Notes under the pieces: generated by a model
What the model was told of the DNA's origin: nothing
Databases searched by the model: none
The model's input: only the letters and a program-made list of their open reading frames with translations
Position numbers and translations under genes: made by a program
Source of the DNA: Pedobacter yonginensis
GTDB lineage: Bacteria > Bacteroidota > Bacteroidia > Sphingobacteriales > Sphingobacteriaceae
NCBI RefSeq assembly: GCF_003173595.1
Contig: NZ_QGNZ01000001.1
Span: 744,001 to 808,000, forward strand
DNA: 64,000 nt
Direction of reading: 5' to 3'
Part shown: positions 9,147 through 18,500 of the stretch, in pieces
Position numbering within the stretch: position 1 is the stretch's first letter
Layout: the number at the start of each line of letters is the position of its first letter

Positions 9147-9745
9147 AAAAAACAAGCTTCATGATGTTTTTCACAATGCTTTTTGTAACACAAGCATTTG
9201 CACAGAAAAGCATAACATCTGCACTTCTACAATCCTATAGCCACACGGTTAATTATTCTTGGGGTAAGGCTGTTTTTCATCTACTACCTGCTGAAAAGCA
9301 AATTGAGCACACCAATTTGGAAAAACACTATTTCTGGTATAGTGGTAATGTGCTTAACCATACCCAAGGGGGCTTTAGTGGGCGATTGTTGGATGGAGAT
9401 TACAGCGAATATTATAACAACAACAACCTTAAAGTTCAAGGCACATTTAAAACGGGTTTAAAGCATGGTGCTTGGCGTGCTTGGACAGAGGATGGCATAC
9501 TTCAATCGGTTACGCATTACAAATTTGGAAGCATAGATGGGGAATTTATGGAATATGACGTGGATGGAAAGATTTTAAAAACAGGTTTCTATAACAACGG
9601 GCGCTTAGATGGCAAACTGTGCAAGTATCAGGGTGATTCCCTCCTTATAGAAAAATATAATAACGGAAAGATTATACTCCCAAAAGTATCGTGGCTTGAG
9701 CGTAGGTTGACAGGCTTTTTCACGATGATAAAAAGAATTTTTTAA
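9143..9745 (+). CDS. Secreted MORN-repeat-like protein
   Basis: 200 residues. The signal peptide ends AFAQ (about residue 20). The middle holds repeats of the MORN/YwqK type: GRLLDGDYSEYYNNNNLK, GTFKTGLKHGAWRAW, GSIDGEFMEYDVDGK and NNGRLDGKLCKYQ. Such repeats form elongated beta structures and are common in secreted Bacteroidota proteins of unknown role. The C-terminus is basic and hydrophobic (RRLTGFFTMIKRIF). It overlaps the preceding gene by 4 bases (ATGA) and its stop overlaps the next start, so it is translationally coupled inside the secretion operon. Function is unknown. Confidence 0.75.
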   Translation: MKKTSFMMFFTMLFVTQAFAQKSITSALLQSYSHTVNYSWGKAVFHLLPAEKQIEHTNLEKHYFWYSGNVLNHTQGGFSGRLLDGDYSEYYNNNNLKVQGTFKTGLKHGAWRAWTEDGILQSVTHYKFGSIDGEFMEYDVDGKILKTGFYNNGRLDGKLCKYQGDSLLIEKYNNGKIILPKVSWLERRLTGFFTMIKRIF

Positions 9746-10944
9746 TGAAAATCAAACAAAAAAATAATATGAAAAAACAAATTTTATTAACTGCTCTTAT
9801 TTTCGGCGCTGGTTATGCATCGTTAGCACAAAACACATTCCCTGCAAATGGGAATGTGGGTATTGGGACAAATAGTCCAACACACAAGTTAGAAGTTAAA
9901 GGTGATGCACAAATTGAATCGACCGTTATAACGAGTTCAAATTCACCATTTCCGAACTCAACTGTTTTATTTTCGCAAAAGGGTTTTCAGAACATGTTTG
10001 GAGTTGATGGACAGTTTACTACAAAATATTTCGGAATGAAAACCGATGGGAATTTTACCATTATGGGTGGCAATGTGGGTATCGGTACAACAAACCCCAC
10101 CGCTAAGATTACTTTTAATGATGTAAATGGATCAACAGAGCCATCTGGGATAAGTTGGTATGGTCCAGCACCGCTAAATTATGGAATTTACAGAACTGCT
10201 GGTGATTGGGTTGCACCGTATCAACAATTGAAGCTTCAATGGGATACAGGCATTATACTAGATCCGGGAACGCTTCATGGTAAAAGTTTTGTAGACATCG
10301 GTGGTGGTGGGTTGCGTGTATCATCAGGTAATGTAGGTATCGGCACAACAACTCCAGAAAACAACGACGGTTGGACTAAGGTAATGGAAGTGCACGGCTA
10401 TACAGACGCAAAATCAATCCTAACGTCGAATAACATTAATACTGGATCTTGGGTTCATGAAAACGGATTTTTTGGAGCGCCAGCCGGAGGAATGGTCGGC
10501 ACGTCCACAAATCATCCTTTTTCAATTATAGCGGCTAAAGCTGTAAAAATGACATTTCTTCCAAACGGCAACGTAGGTATTGGAACAATCACCCCAAAAG
10601 AAGCACTTTCTGTTAACGGCAACATTCGTGCAAGAGAAGTAAAAGTAGAAACAAGAGACTGGCCAGATTATGTATTTGAAGAAGGCTATAAAGTTGGAAC
10701 GCTAGGAGAGTTAGAAACCTACATCAAAGCAAACAAGCACTTACCAGGAATCGCAGACGCTAAAAACATTGAAGAAAATGGAATTTCTGTAAGTGAGACG
10801 ATTAAAGCACAGCAAAAAATTATTGAAGAATTAACACTACATCTAATTGAAAAGGAGAAGGAGATAAAAGAATCCAATAAAAAAATAAATGAACTTGATC
10901 TGAAACTTGATTTAATTCTAAAAAAAATAAATAATACAAAGTAA
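9745..10944 (+). CDS. Tail-fibre-like repeat protein with C-terminal coiled coil (paralog 1)
   Basis: 399 residues. The signal peptide ends SLAQ. An alternative start at 9769 (MKKQILLTALIF) gives a cleaner signal. Short repeats NGNVGIGT plus T/NP occur at least four times, as in phage tail fibres and the many Bacteroidota cell-surface proteins of this kind. The C-terminal module begins at KEALSVNGNIRAREVKVE, continues with WPDYVFEEGYKVGTLGELE and HLPGIADAKNI, and ends in a long charged coiled coil (about residues 350-399), probably a trimerisation element. It overlaps the preceding gene by one base. Whether the fibre is the substrate of the pilin-like machinery downstream is not known. Confidence 0.82.
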   Translation: MKIKQKNNMKKQILLTALIFGAGYASLAQNTFPANGNVGIGTNSPTHKLEVKGDAQIESTVITSSNSPFPNSTVLFSQKGFQNMFGVDGQFTTKYFGMKTDGNFTIMGGNVGIGTTNPTAKITFNDVNGSTEPSGISWYGPAPLNYGIYRTAGDWVAPYQQLKLQWDTGIILDPGTLHGKSFVDIGGGGLRVSSGNVGIGTTTPENNDGWTKVMEVHGYTDAKSILTSNNINTGSWVHENGFFGAPAGGMVGTSTNHPFSIIAAKAVKMTFLPNGNVGIGTITPKEALSVNGNIRAREVKVETRDWPDYVFEEGYKVGTLGELETYIKANKHLPGIADAKNIEENGISVSETIKAQQKIIEELTLHLIEKEKEIKESNKKINELDLKLDLILKKINNTK

Positions 10945-10948
10945 TGGA

Positions 10949-10974
10949 GGGATTTTGAATTCAAAATTCCTTTT
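10949..10974 (+). terminator. Imperfect hairpin between the two fibre genes
   Basis: A near palindrome around GAATTC (10949-10970) with one bulge is followed by TTTTG. It could be a weak terminator or a processing site that sets the ratio of the two fibre proteins. The 123-base gap is the largest in this otherwise gapless operon. Confidence 0.35.
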
Positions 10975-11067
10975 GTAATGGTTGCTCTCGACTTTGACGG
11001 GAGGGTAGCCGAAAAAGATCGTAAAGTACCATAAAAACAAGAACAAATATATTTAATTAAAAAATTT

Positions 11068-12243
11068 ATGAAAAAATTATTGCTTTCCCTAATTGCCTTA
11101 GCCATCACATTGAATGCTCTAGCACAAGATCCTAATATTTTAATCGGTTTAAATGATGCTTATGGTATTAAGATTAAGGCAAATTTCCCTGGATCTACAT
11201 CTGGATGGGCAAGGGGGTATTATCTTACAAATGAAAATAATACCAAAAACTTTTTTGGAATAGGAGTGCTTGGCTATGTAAATAATGGAATTTCAAGCCC
11301 AACATATGGCTGGATCGGCAAAGATTATAATGATGTTTATATGTCATTTATATCGAACGGAAACGTGGGAATCGGCACAACAAACCCCTCAACAAAGCTT
11401 GAAGTTGTTACGAGTTCGAATACTAACCTTTTTGGCCTGACTAAAAATACAATCGGATGGGGTGAAGGACCTGGAATGGCATTTAGGAACTTAGTAAATG
11501 ACGGCACACAACCCGATATCGCCAGAATTCAAGCCGGCCTTCTAAGTGGAACTAGTGGAGCTGTTGCTGGATCACTCAACTTTTTTACAAAGAATCTTAA
11601 CAAAGAGGTAATGGCCATGACAATGGCTCCAAATGGCAATATTGGAATCGGTACGGCAAGCCCAACAGTCCCCTTAGATATTATCTCTACTTACAACACC
11701 AATCTTGTAAGCCTTACCAAGAACTCAATTGTGGGCGGCGAAGGTCCGGAAATAAGCTTTAGAAACCTAGTTAATGATGGTACACAACCTACTATCGCAA
11801 AGATTACCTCTAAACTACTAAATGGTGGAGCAGGAGCTGTTGCCGGCTCGCTTAGTTTTTTTACTAGAAATAATTCTGCGGATGTATTGGCAATGACAAT
11901 TGCTCCAAACGGGTTCATTGGAATGGGCACAGCAAGTCCTAAAGAAGCACTTTCCGTTAACGGCAACATTCGTGCAAAAGAAATAAAAGTAGAAGCTACC
12001 AACTGGCCAGATTATGTATTTGAGGATGGTTATAAGGTCGGAACACTGGGAGACTTAGAAGCCTACATCAAAGCCAATAGGCACCTTCCAGAAATGCCTT
12101 CGGCAAAAGAGGCAGAGGCATCAGGTGTTGAACTGGGCGAAATGAACCGCAAGCTTCTGCAGAAGATCGAAGAGCTTACGCTTTATGTCATAGAACAGGG
12201 TAAAGAGATTGCCGAACTGAAAAAGCAGGTGCGCAAGAAATAA
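11068..12243 (+). CDS. Tail-fibre-like repeat protein with C-terminal coiled coil (paralog 2)
   Basis: 391 residues. The signal peptide ends ALAQ. A duplicated block of about 90 residues carries GEGPGMAFRNLVNDGTQP in one copy and GEGPEISFRNLVNDGTQP in the other, each followed by GAVAGSLNFFT or GAVAGSLSFFT. NGNVGIGTTNP-type repeats link the blocks. The C-terminal module (KEALSVNGNIRAKEIKVE, WPDYVFEDGYKVGTLGDLE, HLPEMPSAKEAEASGVE) closely matches paralog 1 in protein and DNA. It ends in a coiled coil (KIEELTLYVIEQGKEIAEL). The next gene starts 1 base after the stop. The role is probably structural and extracellular. Confidence 0.82.
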   Translation: MKKLLLSLIALAITLNALAQDPNILIGLNDAYGIKIKANFPGSTSGWARGYYLTNENNTKNFFGIGVLGYVNNGISSPTYGWIGKDYNDVYMSFISNGNVGIGTTNPSTKLEVVTSSNTNLFGLTKNTIGWGEGPGMAFRNLVNDGTQPDIARIQAGLLSGTSGAVAGSLNFFTKNLNKEVMAMTMAPNGNIGIGTASPTVPLDIISTYNTNLVSLTKNSIVGGEGPEISFRNLVNDGTQPTIAKITSKLLNGGAGAVAGSLSFFTRNNSADVLAMTIAPNGFIGMGTASPKEALSVNGNIRAKEIKVEATNWPDYVFEDGYKVGTLGDLEAYIKANRHLPEMPSAKEAEASGVELGEMNRKLLQKIEELTLYVIEQGKEIAELKKQVRKK

Positions 12244-12244
12244 G

Positions 12245-13477
12245 ATGGTAAAAGCTGGTGCTCTTTACTTCTCGATCCTGATTGCTTTTTTTATTGCAGT
12301 CATTTCCGCTTCGCTGATCATGCTGGCCGCACATTACAGGAATGCCTATCTCAAGTCGGTTCGTTTTGAGCGCTTGCTCATCAACCTAGATTCGGGCTTG
12401 CAGGTTGCGCTGGCAGAAAAAAATGACAGCGTGGCTGAAAAAAAGATCGATCTGTACGGGCTCGGCACCGATAGCATTTCCGTACAAAAAACCACATGGG
12501 GACTCTATTCGGTCGCTATTCTGAAGTCTTTTATCCTGCAAGATACCCTGAAACGTGCCTTCATCGTTGGAAAAGCGTGTCAAATGGATTCACTGGCCAT
12601 CTACCTGAGTGACGAAGACAGACCTGTTTCGGTAAGTGGCGAAACCCAAATTATTGGCAACGTGAAGGTGCCCAAATCAGGCATCCGCAAGGCCTATGTG
12701 GATGGGAACCCCTACAGGCGTGAGGAGGCGGTTTATGGGCGGATAGGAGAAAGCGATCGGAGTCTGACCAAACCGAACGAAAGCACAATCTCGCAATTGA
12801 ACCGAAATCTAGATCTGGATCCAAAAAAAATGGCCCAATTGAGTCAGAAAGATCAGGAAAATTCCTTTTTTCTGCCAACCAGACGGTATGTTTTGCCAAG
12901 GGAACAAGTCATCGACTTTAAGATCCATGGAAACACCATCATCTACTCCGACACTTTAGTCCATATTTCCGCTAGGGCAGATTTGAGGGATGTGATGGTT
13001 TTTGCGCCAGCCATAAGTGTGGAGGCAGGATTTAAGGGAAGCTGCCAGCTTTTTGCACGGGATTCGATTGCTGTGGGCAAGGGTGCAGTGTTCCAATATC
13101 CATCTGTGCTGGGCGTTTTGGGCAAAAAAAAACTGGCCGGACGGCCCAAGATTATACTGGGCGAACAAACGGAGCTTAACGGATTGCTTTTCGCTTATGA
13201 TGAAACAAAATCGGCCTTGCCCTTGATGATAGAACTTGGAAAGAATACACGCATAAAAGGAGAGGTGTACTGCCCCGGGATGGTAAAACTCGAAAAAGGT
13301 GTGCACATCGATGGCAAGGTTTCCTGCGATAGGTTTGTCATGCAGACACCATCCACGCTTTATGAGAATTTCCTGATCGATGTATTCATCAACAGAAAGG
13401 CCAGAAACCGCTATTACCTAAGCTCAGGCGTATTTCAATCAAAAGAACCAAACGGGATTTTAAAATGGCTAAACTGA
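12245..13477 (+). CDS. Pilin-like protein with large beta-rich ectodomain (GspK/PilX-like position)
   Basis: 410 residues. A short basic N-terminus is followed by the hydrophobic helix GALYFSILIAFFIAVISASL. The Gly before Ala fits a prepilin-type cleavage site, but the Glu at +5 is missing, as is usual for GspK-type tip pilins. The ectodomain has turn-rich beta repeats (for example SVSGETQIIGNVKVPKSG and IKGEVYCPGMVKLEKGVHI) resembling bactofilin or beta-helix rungs rather than the classic GspK alpha domain. It overlaps the next gene by 13 bases and starts 1 base after the fibre gene. Its G+C content is higher than that of the flanking housekeeping DNA. The call rests on N-terminal architecture and gene order. 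Confidence 0.6.
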   Translation: MVKAGALYFSILIAFFIAVISASLIMLAAHYRNAYLKSVRFERLLINLDSGLQVALAEKNDSVAEKKIDLYGLGTDSISVQKTTWGLYSVAILKSFILQDTLKRAFIVGKACQMDSLAIYLSDEDRPVSVSGETQIIGNVKVPKSGIRKAYVDGNPYRREEAVYGRIGESDRSLTKPNESTISQLNRNLDLDPKKMAQLSQKDQENSFFLPTRRYVLPREQVIDFKIHGNTIIYSDTLVHISARADLRDVMVFAPAISVEAGFKGSCQLFARDSIAVGKGAVFQYPSVLGVLGKKKLAGRPKIILGEQTELNGLLFAYDETKSALPLMIELGKNTRIKGEVYCPGMVKLEKGVHIDGKVSCDRFVMQTPSTLYENFLIDVFINRKARNRYYLSSGVFQSKEPNGILKWLN

Positions 13478-13836
13478 TCTCAAAAAGAATATCAGCTTCT
13501 ACGCTCATCGAAGTGCTCATCGCCATGGTCATTATCATGGTTGTCTTCTCCATCGCCATTTCCCTGTTCGGCAATGTGATGCGGGGAAGTGTATCGCAGA
13601 AGAAGATACAGGTGAGCAATCAGCTCAAGCTGTTGAAGAACGAAATCAGCAAAAAGGGCGAGTTTGAAAATACGCAACTCACCATCGATAGTGTGGACTA
13701 CCTCATCTCATCCGAAAACAGCGGAGCTGAAGGGCTTTCAACACTCGAGATCAGGGCAGAGCAAGGAGCGGTAAAACTGGGCGAGATCAGGTGTTTGTAC
13801 AAAACAAAAAAAGCAATGGCCGATGAAAAAAATTAA
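13465..13836 (+). CDS. Type IV prepilin-like protein (GspI/PilV-like)
   Basis: 123 residues. A class III prepilin signal is present: basic N-terminus MAKLISKRISA, then STLIEVLIAMVIIMVVFSIA, with the Glu at position 5 of the mature protein and a long hydrophobic alpha-1 helix. Cleavage would follow Ala instead of the usual Gly. The rest is a short pilin globular domain. It is a minor pseudopilin by size and by its place between two other pilin-like genes, overlapping the upstream gene by 13 bases and the downstream gene by 14. A dedicated prepilin peptidase must be encoded elsewhere. Confidence 0.75.
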   Translation: MAKLISKRISASTLIEVLIAMVIIMVVFSIAISLFGNVMRGSVSQKKIQVSNQLKLLKNEISKKGEFENTQLTIDSVDYLISSENSGAEGLSTLEIRAEQGAVKLGEIRCLYKTKKAMADEKN

Positions 13837-14293
13837 CGCTTTCACACTTCTTGAAGTCACCTTTGCCATGCTGCTCTCGGCAATCTGTGTGGGCATCTGC
13901 TACACGGCATATGGCCTAATCGGCGACTATTACCAGCACTTTCGCGAAAAGAACGAACAGACCGATGAGGTGCTCGCTCTCCGGCAGGTATTGGAGAAGG
14001 ACTTTCTCGGTAGCAGGGCGATCGTCCGCTCAGAAAAGGGGATAAACCTTCTTTCAGACAGTAGTGCTGTGCAGTATGGCTTTGAGGCTGGATTTGTAAC
14101 CAGAGCGATCGGTCAACTGCATACAGATACCTTCAAGCTTCGGACAGAAGCCCTAAATGCTTTTTTCGAAGGCAGGGAGACACAACAGACAGATACGCTC
14201 GACCAAATTCGTTTCACCATTCGGCTCAAGAATAGCCTTACCGTACCGATCGACATCAACAAGACCTACAGTGCAACAGATTTATACAGATAA
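13823..14293 (+). CDS. Type IV prepilin-like protein (GspJ-like)
   Basis: 156 residues. The N-terminus MKKINA is followed by FTLLEVTFAMLLSAICVGIC, the typical prepilin stretch with Phe +1 and Glu +5. Cleavage again follows Ala rather than Gly, as in the preceding gene, so the cognate peptidase may tolerate Ala at -1. The globular domain has no motif I recognise. It overlaps the upstream pilin gene by 14 bases and ends 2 bases before gspF. It is probably a minor pseudopilin in the same pseudopilus. Confidence 0.75.
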   Translation: MKKINAFTLLEVTFAMLLSAICVGICYTAYGLIGDYYQHFREKNEQTDEVLALRQVLEKDFLGSRAIVRSEKGINLLSDSSAVQYGFEAGFVTRAIGQLHTDTFKLRTEALNAFFEGRETQQTDTLDQIRFTIRLKNSLTVPIDINKTYSATDLYR

Positions 14294-14295
14294 CC

Positions 14296-15438
14296 ATGGC
14301 AACAATAAACCTTTCAGACTTTAAGACCAGCGCCAAGAAGACCGCCCCAAAGGACAACGTAAAGGGAGCATTGGGTTTTTTGTCGAGGGACATCTCATTT
14401 GGGGATGGCCAGCTTCCCGACAAGAAGAAGGAAGGCTTTTATAATGAGCTGGGCACGCTGATCCGGTCAGGTATCGACATCAAGACCGCCCTCGACCTTA
14501 CGGCAAGCTCATTCACATCAAAAAAGGACACCGCTCTGTTTGAGACCATCAACCAATCGGTTGTTTCAGGGAAATCGCTATCGGAGACGCTCCAAGGAAA
14601 CGATAAGTTTAGCCAATATGAATATTTCAGCATAAAGATAGGCGAGGAGACCGGGAAGCTTGCAGAGGTACTGGGCGAACTGGCGAAATACTACAAGGCC
14701 AAGATCAGCCAACGCCGAAAGATTATTGCAGCGGTTACCTATCCCATACTGGTGCTCAGCACTTCCCTCGCCGCCATTTTCTTCATGATCAAGTTCGTGG
14801 TGCCCATGTTTGCCGATGTGTTCAAGCGATTTGGAGGCAAACTGCCCTACATTACCGGCCTGATCGTAAGCTTTTCGGAATGGCTGGACCGCTACATCTA
14901 CCTGCTACTTTTCCTACTGATCGGAATGGTGGTGTCTTACTTTTTTTCCAGAAGCAGGCCCTGGTTCAAGAAATACAGCGCATTGGCGCTCCTAAAGATA
15001 CCGCTGGTTGGCGAAATCGTGAGCAAGATCTACCTGGCCCGCTTTGCGAACACCATGCGCCTGCTTACGGGTACCAGCACGCCGCTGTTGCAATCGTTGG
15101 GCATGGTGCGGCAGATGATCGGTTTTTACCCCATCGAGCAGGCACTCGTTTTGGCCGAGCAGGACATCTTATTGGGAAGTTCATTGTCTGCAACGCTTGC
15201 CAAGCACGCTTTTTATCCGGTCAAGTTTATCCAGATGATCCGCATTGCTGAAGAGGTGAACCGATTGGAGTATTTCTTTGCTCAGCTTTCCGATCAATAT
15301 ACCGAAGAAGTAGAGTATAAAACCACCGCCATCAGCGGACTTTTAGAGCCTCTGATCATCATATTCCTGGGCCTTGCGGTAGGGGTAATCCTGATTGCGA
15401 TGTACCTGCCGATGTTCCAGATGAGCAATAGTTTTTAG
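14296..15438 (+). CDS. gspF: Type II secretion/type IV pilus inner-membrane platform protein GspF
   Basis: 380 residues, the usual length for GspF/PilC. It has two repeated T2SSF domains: residues about 45-170 (FYNELGTLIRSGIDIKTAL, then KIGEETGKLAEVLGEL) and about 245-370 (RFANTMRLLTGTSTPLLQSL, then IRIAEEVNRLEYFFAQL). Each is followed by membrane helices (YPILVLSTSLAAIFFMIKF and LEPLIIIFLGLAVGVILIA). The protein anchors the assembly ATPase and organises pilin extrusion. It is the last gene of the packed operon. No GspE ATPase, secretin, major pseudopilin or peptidase gene occurs nearby, so the machine must be completed from another locus. Confidence 0.92.
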   Translation: MATINLSDFKTSAKKTAPKDNVKGALGFLSRDISFGDGQLPDKKKEGFYNELGTLIRSGIDIKTALDLTASSFTSKKDTALFETINQSVVSGKSLSETLQGNDKFSQYEYFSIKIGEETGKLAEVLGELAKYYKAKISQRRKIIAAVTYPILVLSTSLAAIFFMIKFVVPMFADVFKRFGGKLPYITGLIVSFSEWLDRYIYLLLFLLIGMVVSYFFSRSRPWFKKYSALALLKIPLVGEIVSKIYLARFANTMRLLTGTSTPLLQSLGMVRQMIGFYPIEQALVLAEQDILLGSSLSATLAKHAFYPVKFIQMIRIAEEVNRLEYFFAQLSDQYTEEVEYKTTAISGLLEPLIIIFLGLAVGVILIAMYLPMFQMSNSF

Positions 15439-15524
15439 GACAATTAAAAATCAAGAAACAATATTTTTCAAACCATATCAATTCAGTTATAAATCAAAAT
15501 ACTTAAAAAATTCAATTTAAAAAT

Positions 15525-18500
15525 ATGACAGTACATTATCGCAAGAGCCTATTGTTTTTAGGCTTGTATCTCAGTTGGTTCGCTTCTCATGGACAGGGAA
15601 GCGGCCCATCGGTTACTTTCAAATCCCCTGAAGTATCCGCTTTCAACAAATCAATAGAAACTCCTGTTTCTATGTACACAGGGGTGCCAAACATCAGTAT
15701 TCCACTTTATGAAATTAATATCAAAGGGGTAAGCGTTCCGGTAACACTCGACTATCATGCTGGTGGCATACGGTTAAGCCAAGATGCAACATGGGTAGGA
15801 CTTGGATGGAACTTAAGCTACGGTGGAGAGATTTCTCGAAAGACTAGGGGAATACCAGATGAGTATTATTATTTGTATGGTGGTACAAATGCTCCAAACA
15901 GCGTGAATTATTTTATGCAGAAACCGAAGTTGGGCCTAGTTCCAAATTCTTCGGTAAGTGATGATAGAATCGATTACATAAACTCAGCTAAACGTGGCGG
16001 TATCGATTACATGCCCGATGAATTTTACTATTCGGCATTGGGTTATTCCGGTCGTTTCATGTTCAGCCAAAATCGAAATAAATTCCTTTTATACCCAAAA
16101 GAGGATATTGATGTAAGTAAATACGATGGACCATCGCAAACCAAATTGTATTCTTGGAATTTAAAGTTGCCAAATGGCATAGCGGTCAATTTTGGCCAAG
16201 AAGGTTGTTCAAAACAACAAATGTCAGTTATGAACCTACAGACCAATGTAACTAACGCTTGGCAAATCAAATCCATAAAAAATACTTACAATGACACCAT
16301 CACATATAGCTATGATCAATTCAATTACCGTGTTTATCAATTGAATGGACAACAGGCTGTTATTGGAGCAGCATCAGTTGATTATTCTACGAACATATCA
16401 AATCCATTAATTTATGACAGCAGGATTAAGGTAATCAATTTTCCTGGAGGGAGAATTGAATTTTCTACCCTAGGCAGGCAAGATATGCCAACCGAACGAC
16501 TTGATGAGATTAATGTTTACGACAATAGCAACAACAATGTAAAGAAAATCCATTTCAACTACAGCTATTTTTATGGTGAAGCCTTCGACATCAAAAACAT
16601 AGCTAATTTTTATGATGAGGCTAGAAATCCTTCAGATTATCGTTATAAGAGGCTCAGGCTTGATGGAATAAGCATTACCGCTTCGGGGCTCCAACCTGTA
16701 AACTATACATTCGATTATTACACTTTACCACAAATGCCCTCTAAATTCTCTTTTGCGCAAGATCATTGGGGTTATTACAACGGTATAGCCAATGCTTCCA
16801 TGTATGGAATGATCCCCAATCTCGATCCCAAGATTGCTGGAGGGGATAAGCGGGTTAAAGCTGAGTATGCCAAATTGTTTGCTTTGAAGAGCATTACCTA
16901 TCCCGAGGGAGGCAAAAAGGAATTTGTATATGAAGGCAATACCGCGGGCGTGTGGAACGCACCTAAAGAACTATTGGAAACCTATCAGGATGATAATTTT
17001 CTAGAGAAATACGAGGCTTTGTCTATCAGTAGTTACAGCAGAAGCACCAGTTATCCTGCGCCAAATGAAACGATTAACGGGGTACGTTACTTCCGTAAAA
17101 GATTTACAGTAGGTGGGCTAGGGTTCACCACCCAGAATAACTGGAGCGTAAATACAAATTTCGGAATTTCTACATTGGAAAAAGACCTCCCATACCTGGC
17201 TGATAACGTAGATTTCAAACTTGAGCGCGTTAATTCTGATAATAGCAAAACAATTTTAAGGCAATTCAACACCACCTCAACCAGTTATCCATATAATAAT
17301 GCTCCTGCTCGAAATGGAAAAGACAATTATTGGGTAAACCTTAATGCTGGAACTTATGAGATGACGGTTGCCATTACCTATTTAAACAAACCGAACTCTA
17401 AGCCAGATAACCAACCCTATAACCTGAGTTTTTTTGTCAGGTGGCGAGAACTTAATCCCTTGACCAATATGATTAACGTTGGTGGCTTACGGATTAAGGA
17501 AATAAATGCCTTTAACCATGATAATGTTTTGGTAGATAAAAAAACATATAGTTATGTTAATCCCTATGCTAATGCAACCATACCAAATTTTACCTCGGGC
17601 AGGCTTGTTTCTTTACCTCAATATCTCCAATATCAAATAGGGCATCTCCGTGACCCATATGGGGTTTACAAGGATTATTTTAATATAAAGTTTTCATCCA
17701 ATTCCATCGTTCCGTTGGAAAGCACATCAGGATCATTTGCAGGTTATGAATATGTAAAGGAAAATCATGTGGATGTTGCAAATCCCGCCAATAACCTCAC
17801 GTCTGAAAGTAGATTTTCATTTGTACAGCCTTATTTCAGTCAATTTTATAATTTTAAAACCTTGGGCCTAACGGAACCAAAGGAGTGGGCACGTGGCAAG
17901 TTATTATCCAAGCAATATTTTAAAGGCAATAACTTATTAAAAAAGGAAGAATACGAGTATAATTTCGTTTCACCTTATGCCAACAATACGGAAAACTTGG
18001 AAGATTATGTGGAATCAATCAATACCGATTTAATCAGTTTCCAATCGTTTTCAGAAAGATACCTTCAAAATCCATCTGATTTACCAGCAGATTTCTATGA
18101 TGTTACAGGAGCCGACGGCATTAATGAAAGTTGTATTTATTTTTATTACGGTCCATTCGATAATCATGTTACAACATATGGTAGCCGTCCTGATCGTAAT
18201 GGAAATATAAATCGCAATACCTGCGATTATACTACAGCTGTCCCTTATTTTAAGCTTTATACAGGTTTCGATAAGATAAAATCAAAAACCACTACCTATT
18301 TTGATAATCCAACCACTCCTGTAGTTCAGACAGAGAACTATGAGTATGGCCGTGCACCGATTCATTATCAGCTTACGAAGACAACGAATAATTTGAGCAC
18401 GGGAAATCAAATCACAAATGAGATCAAATACCCATTGGACCTTTCCCTGACGGGCAGCGAAGAGACAGGCAGATTGGGCTTGATCTCTAGCCATCAATTA

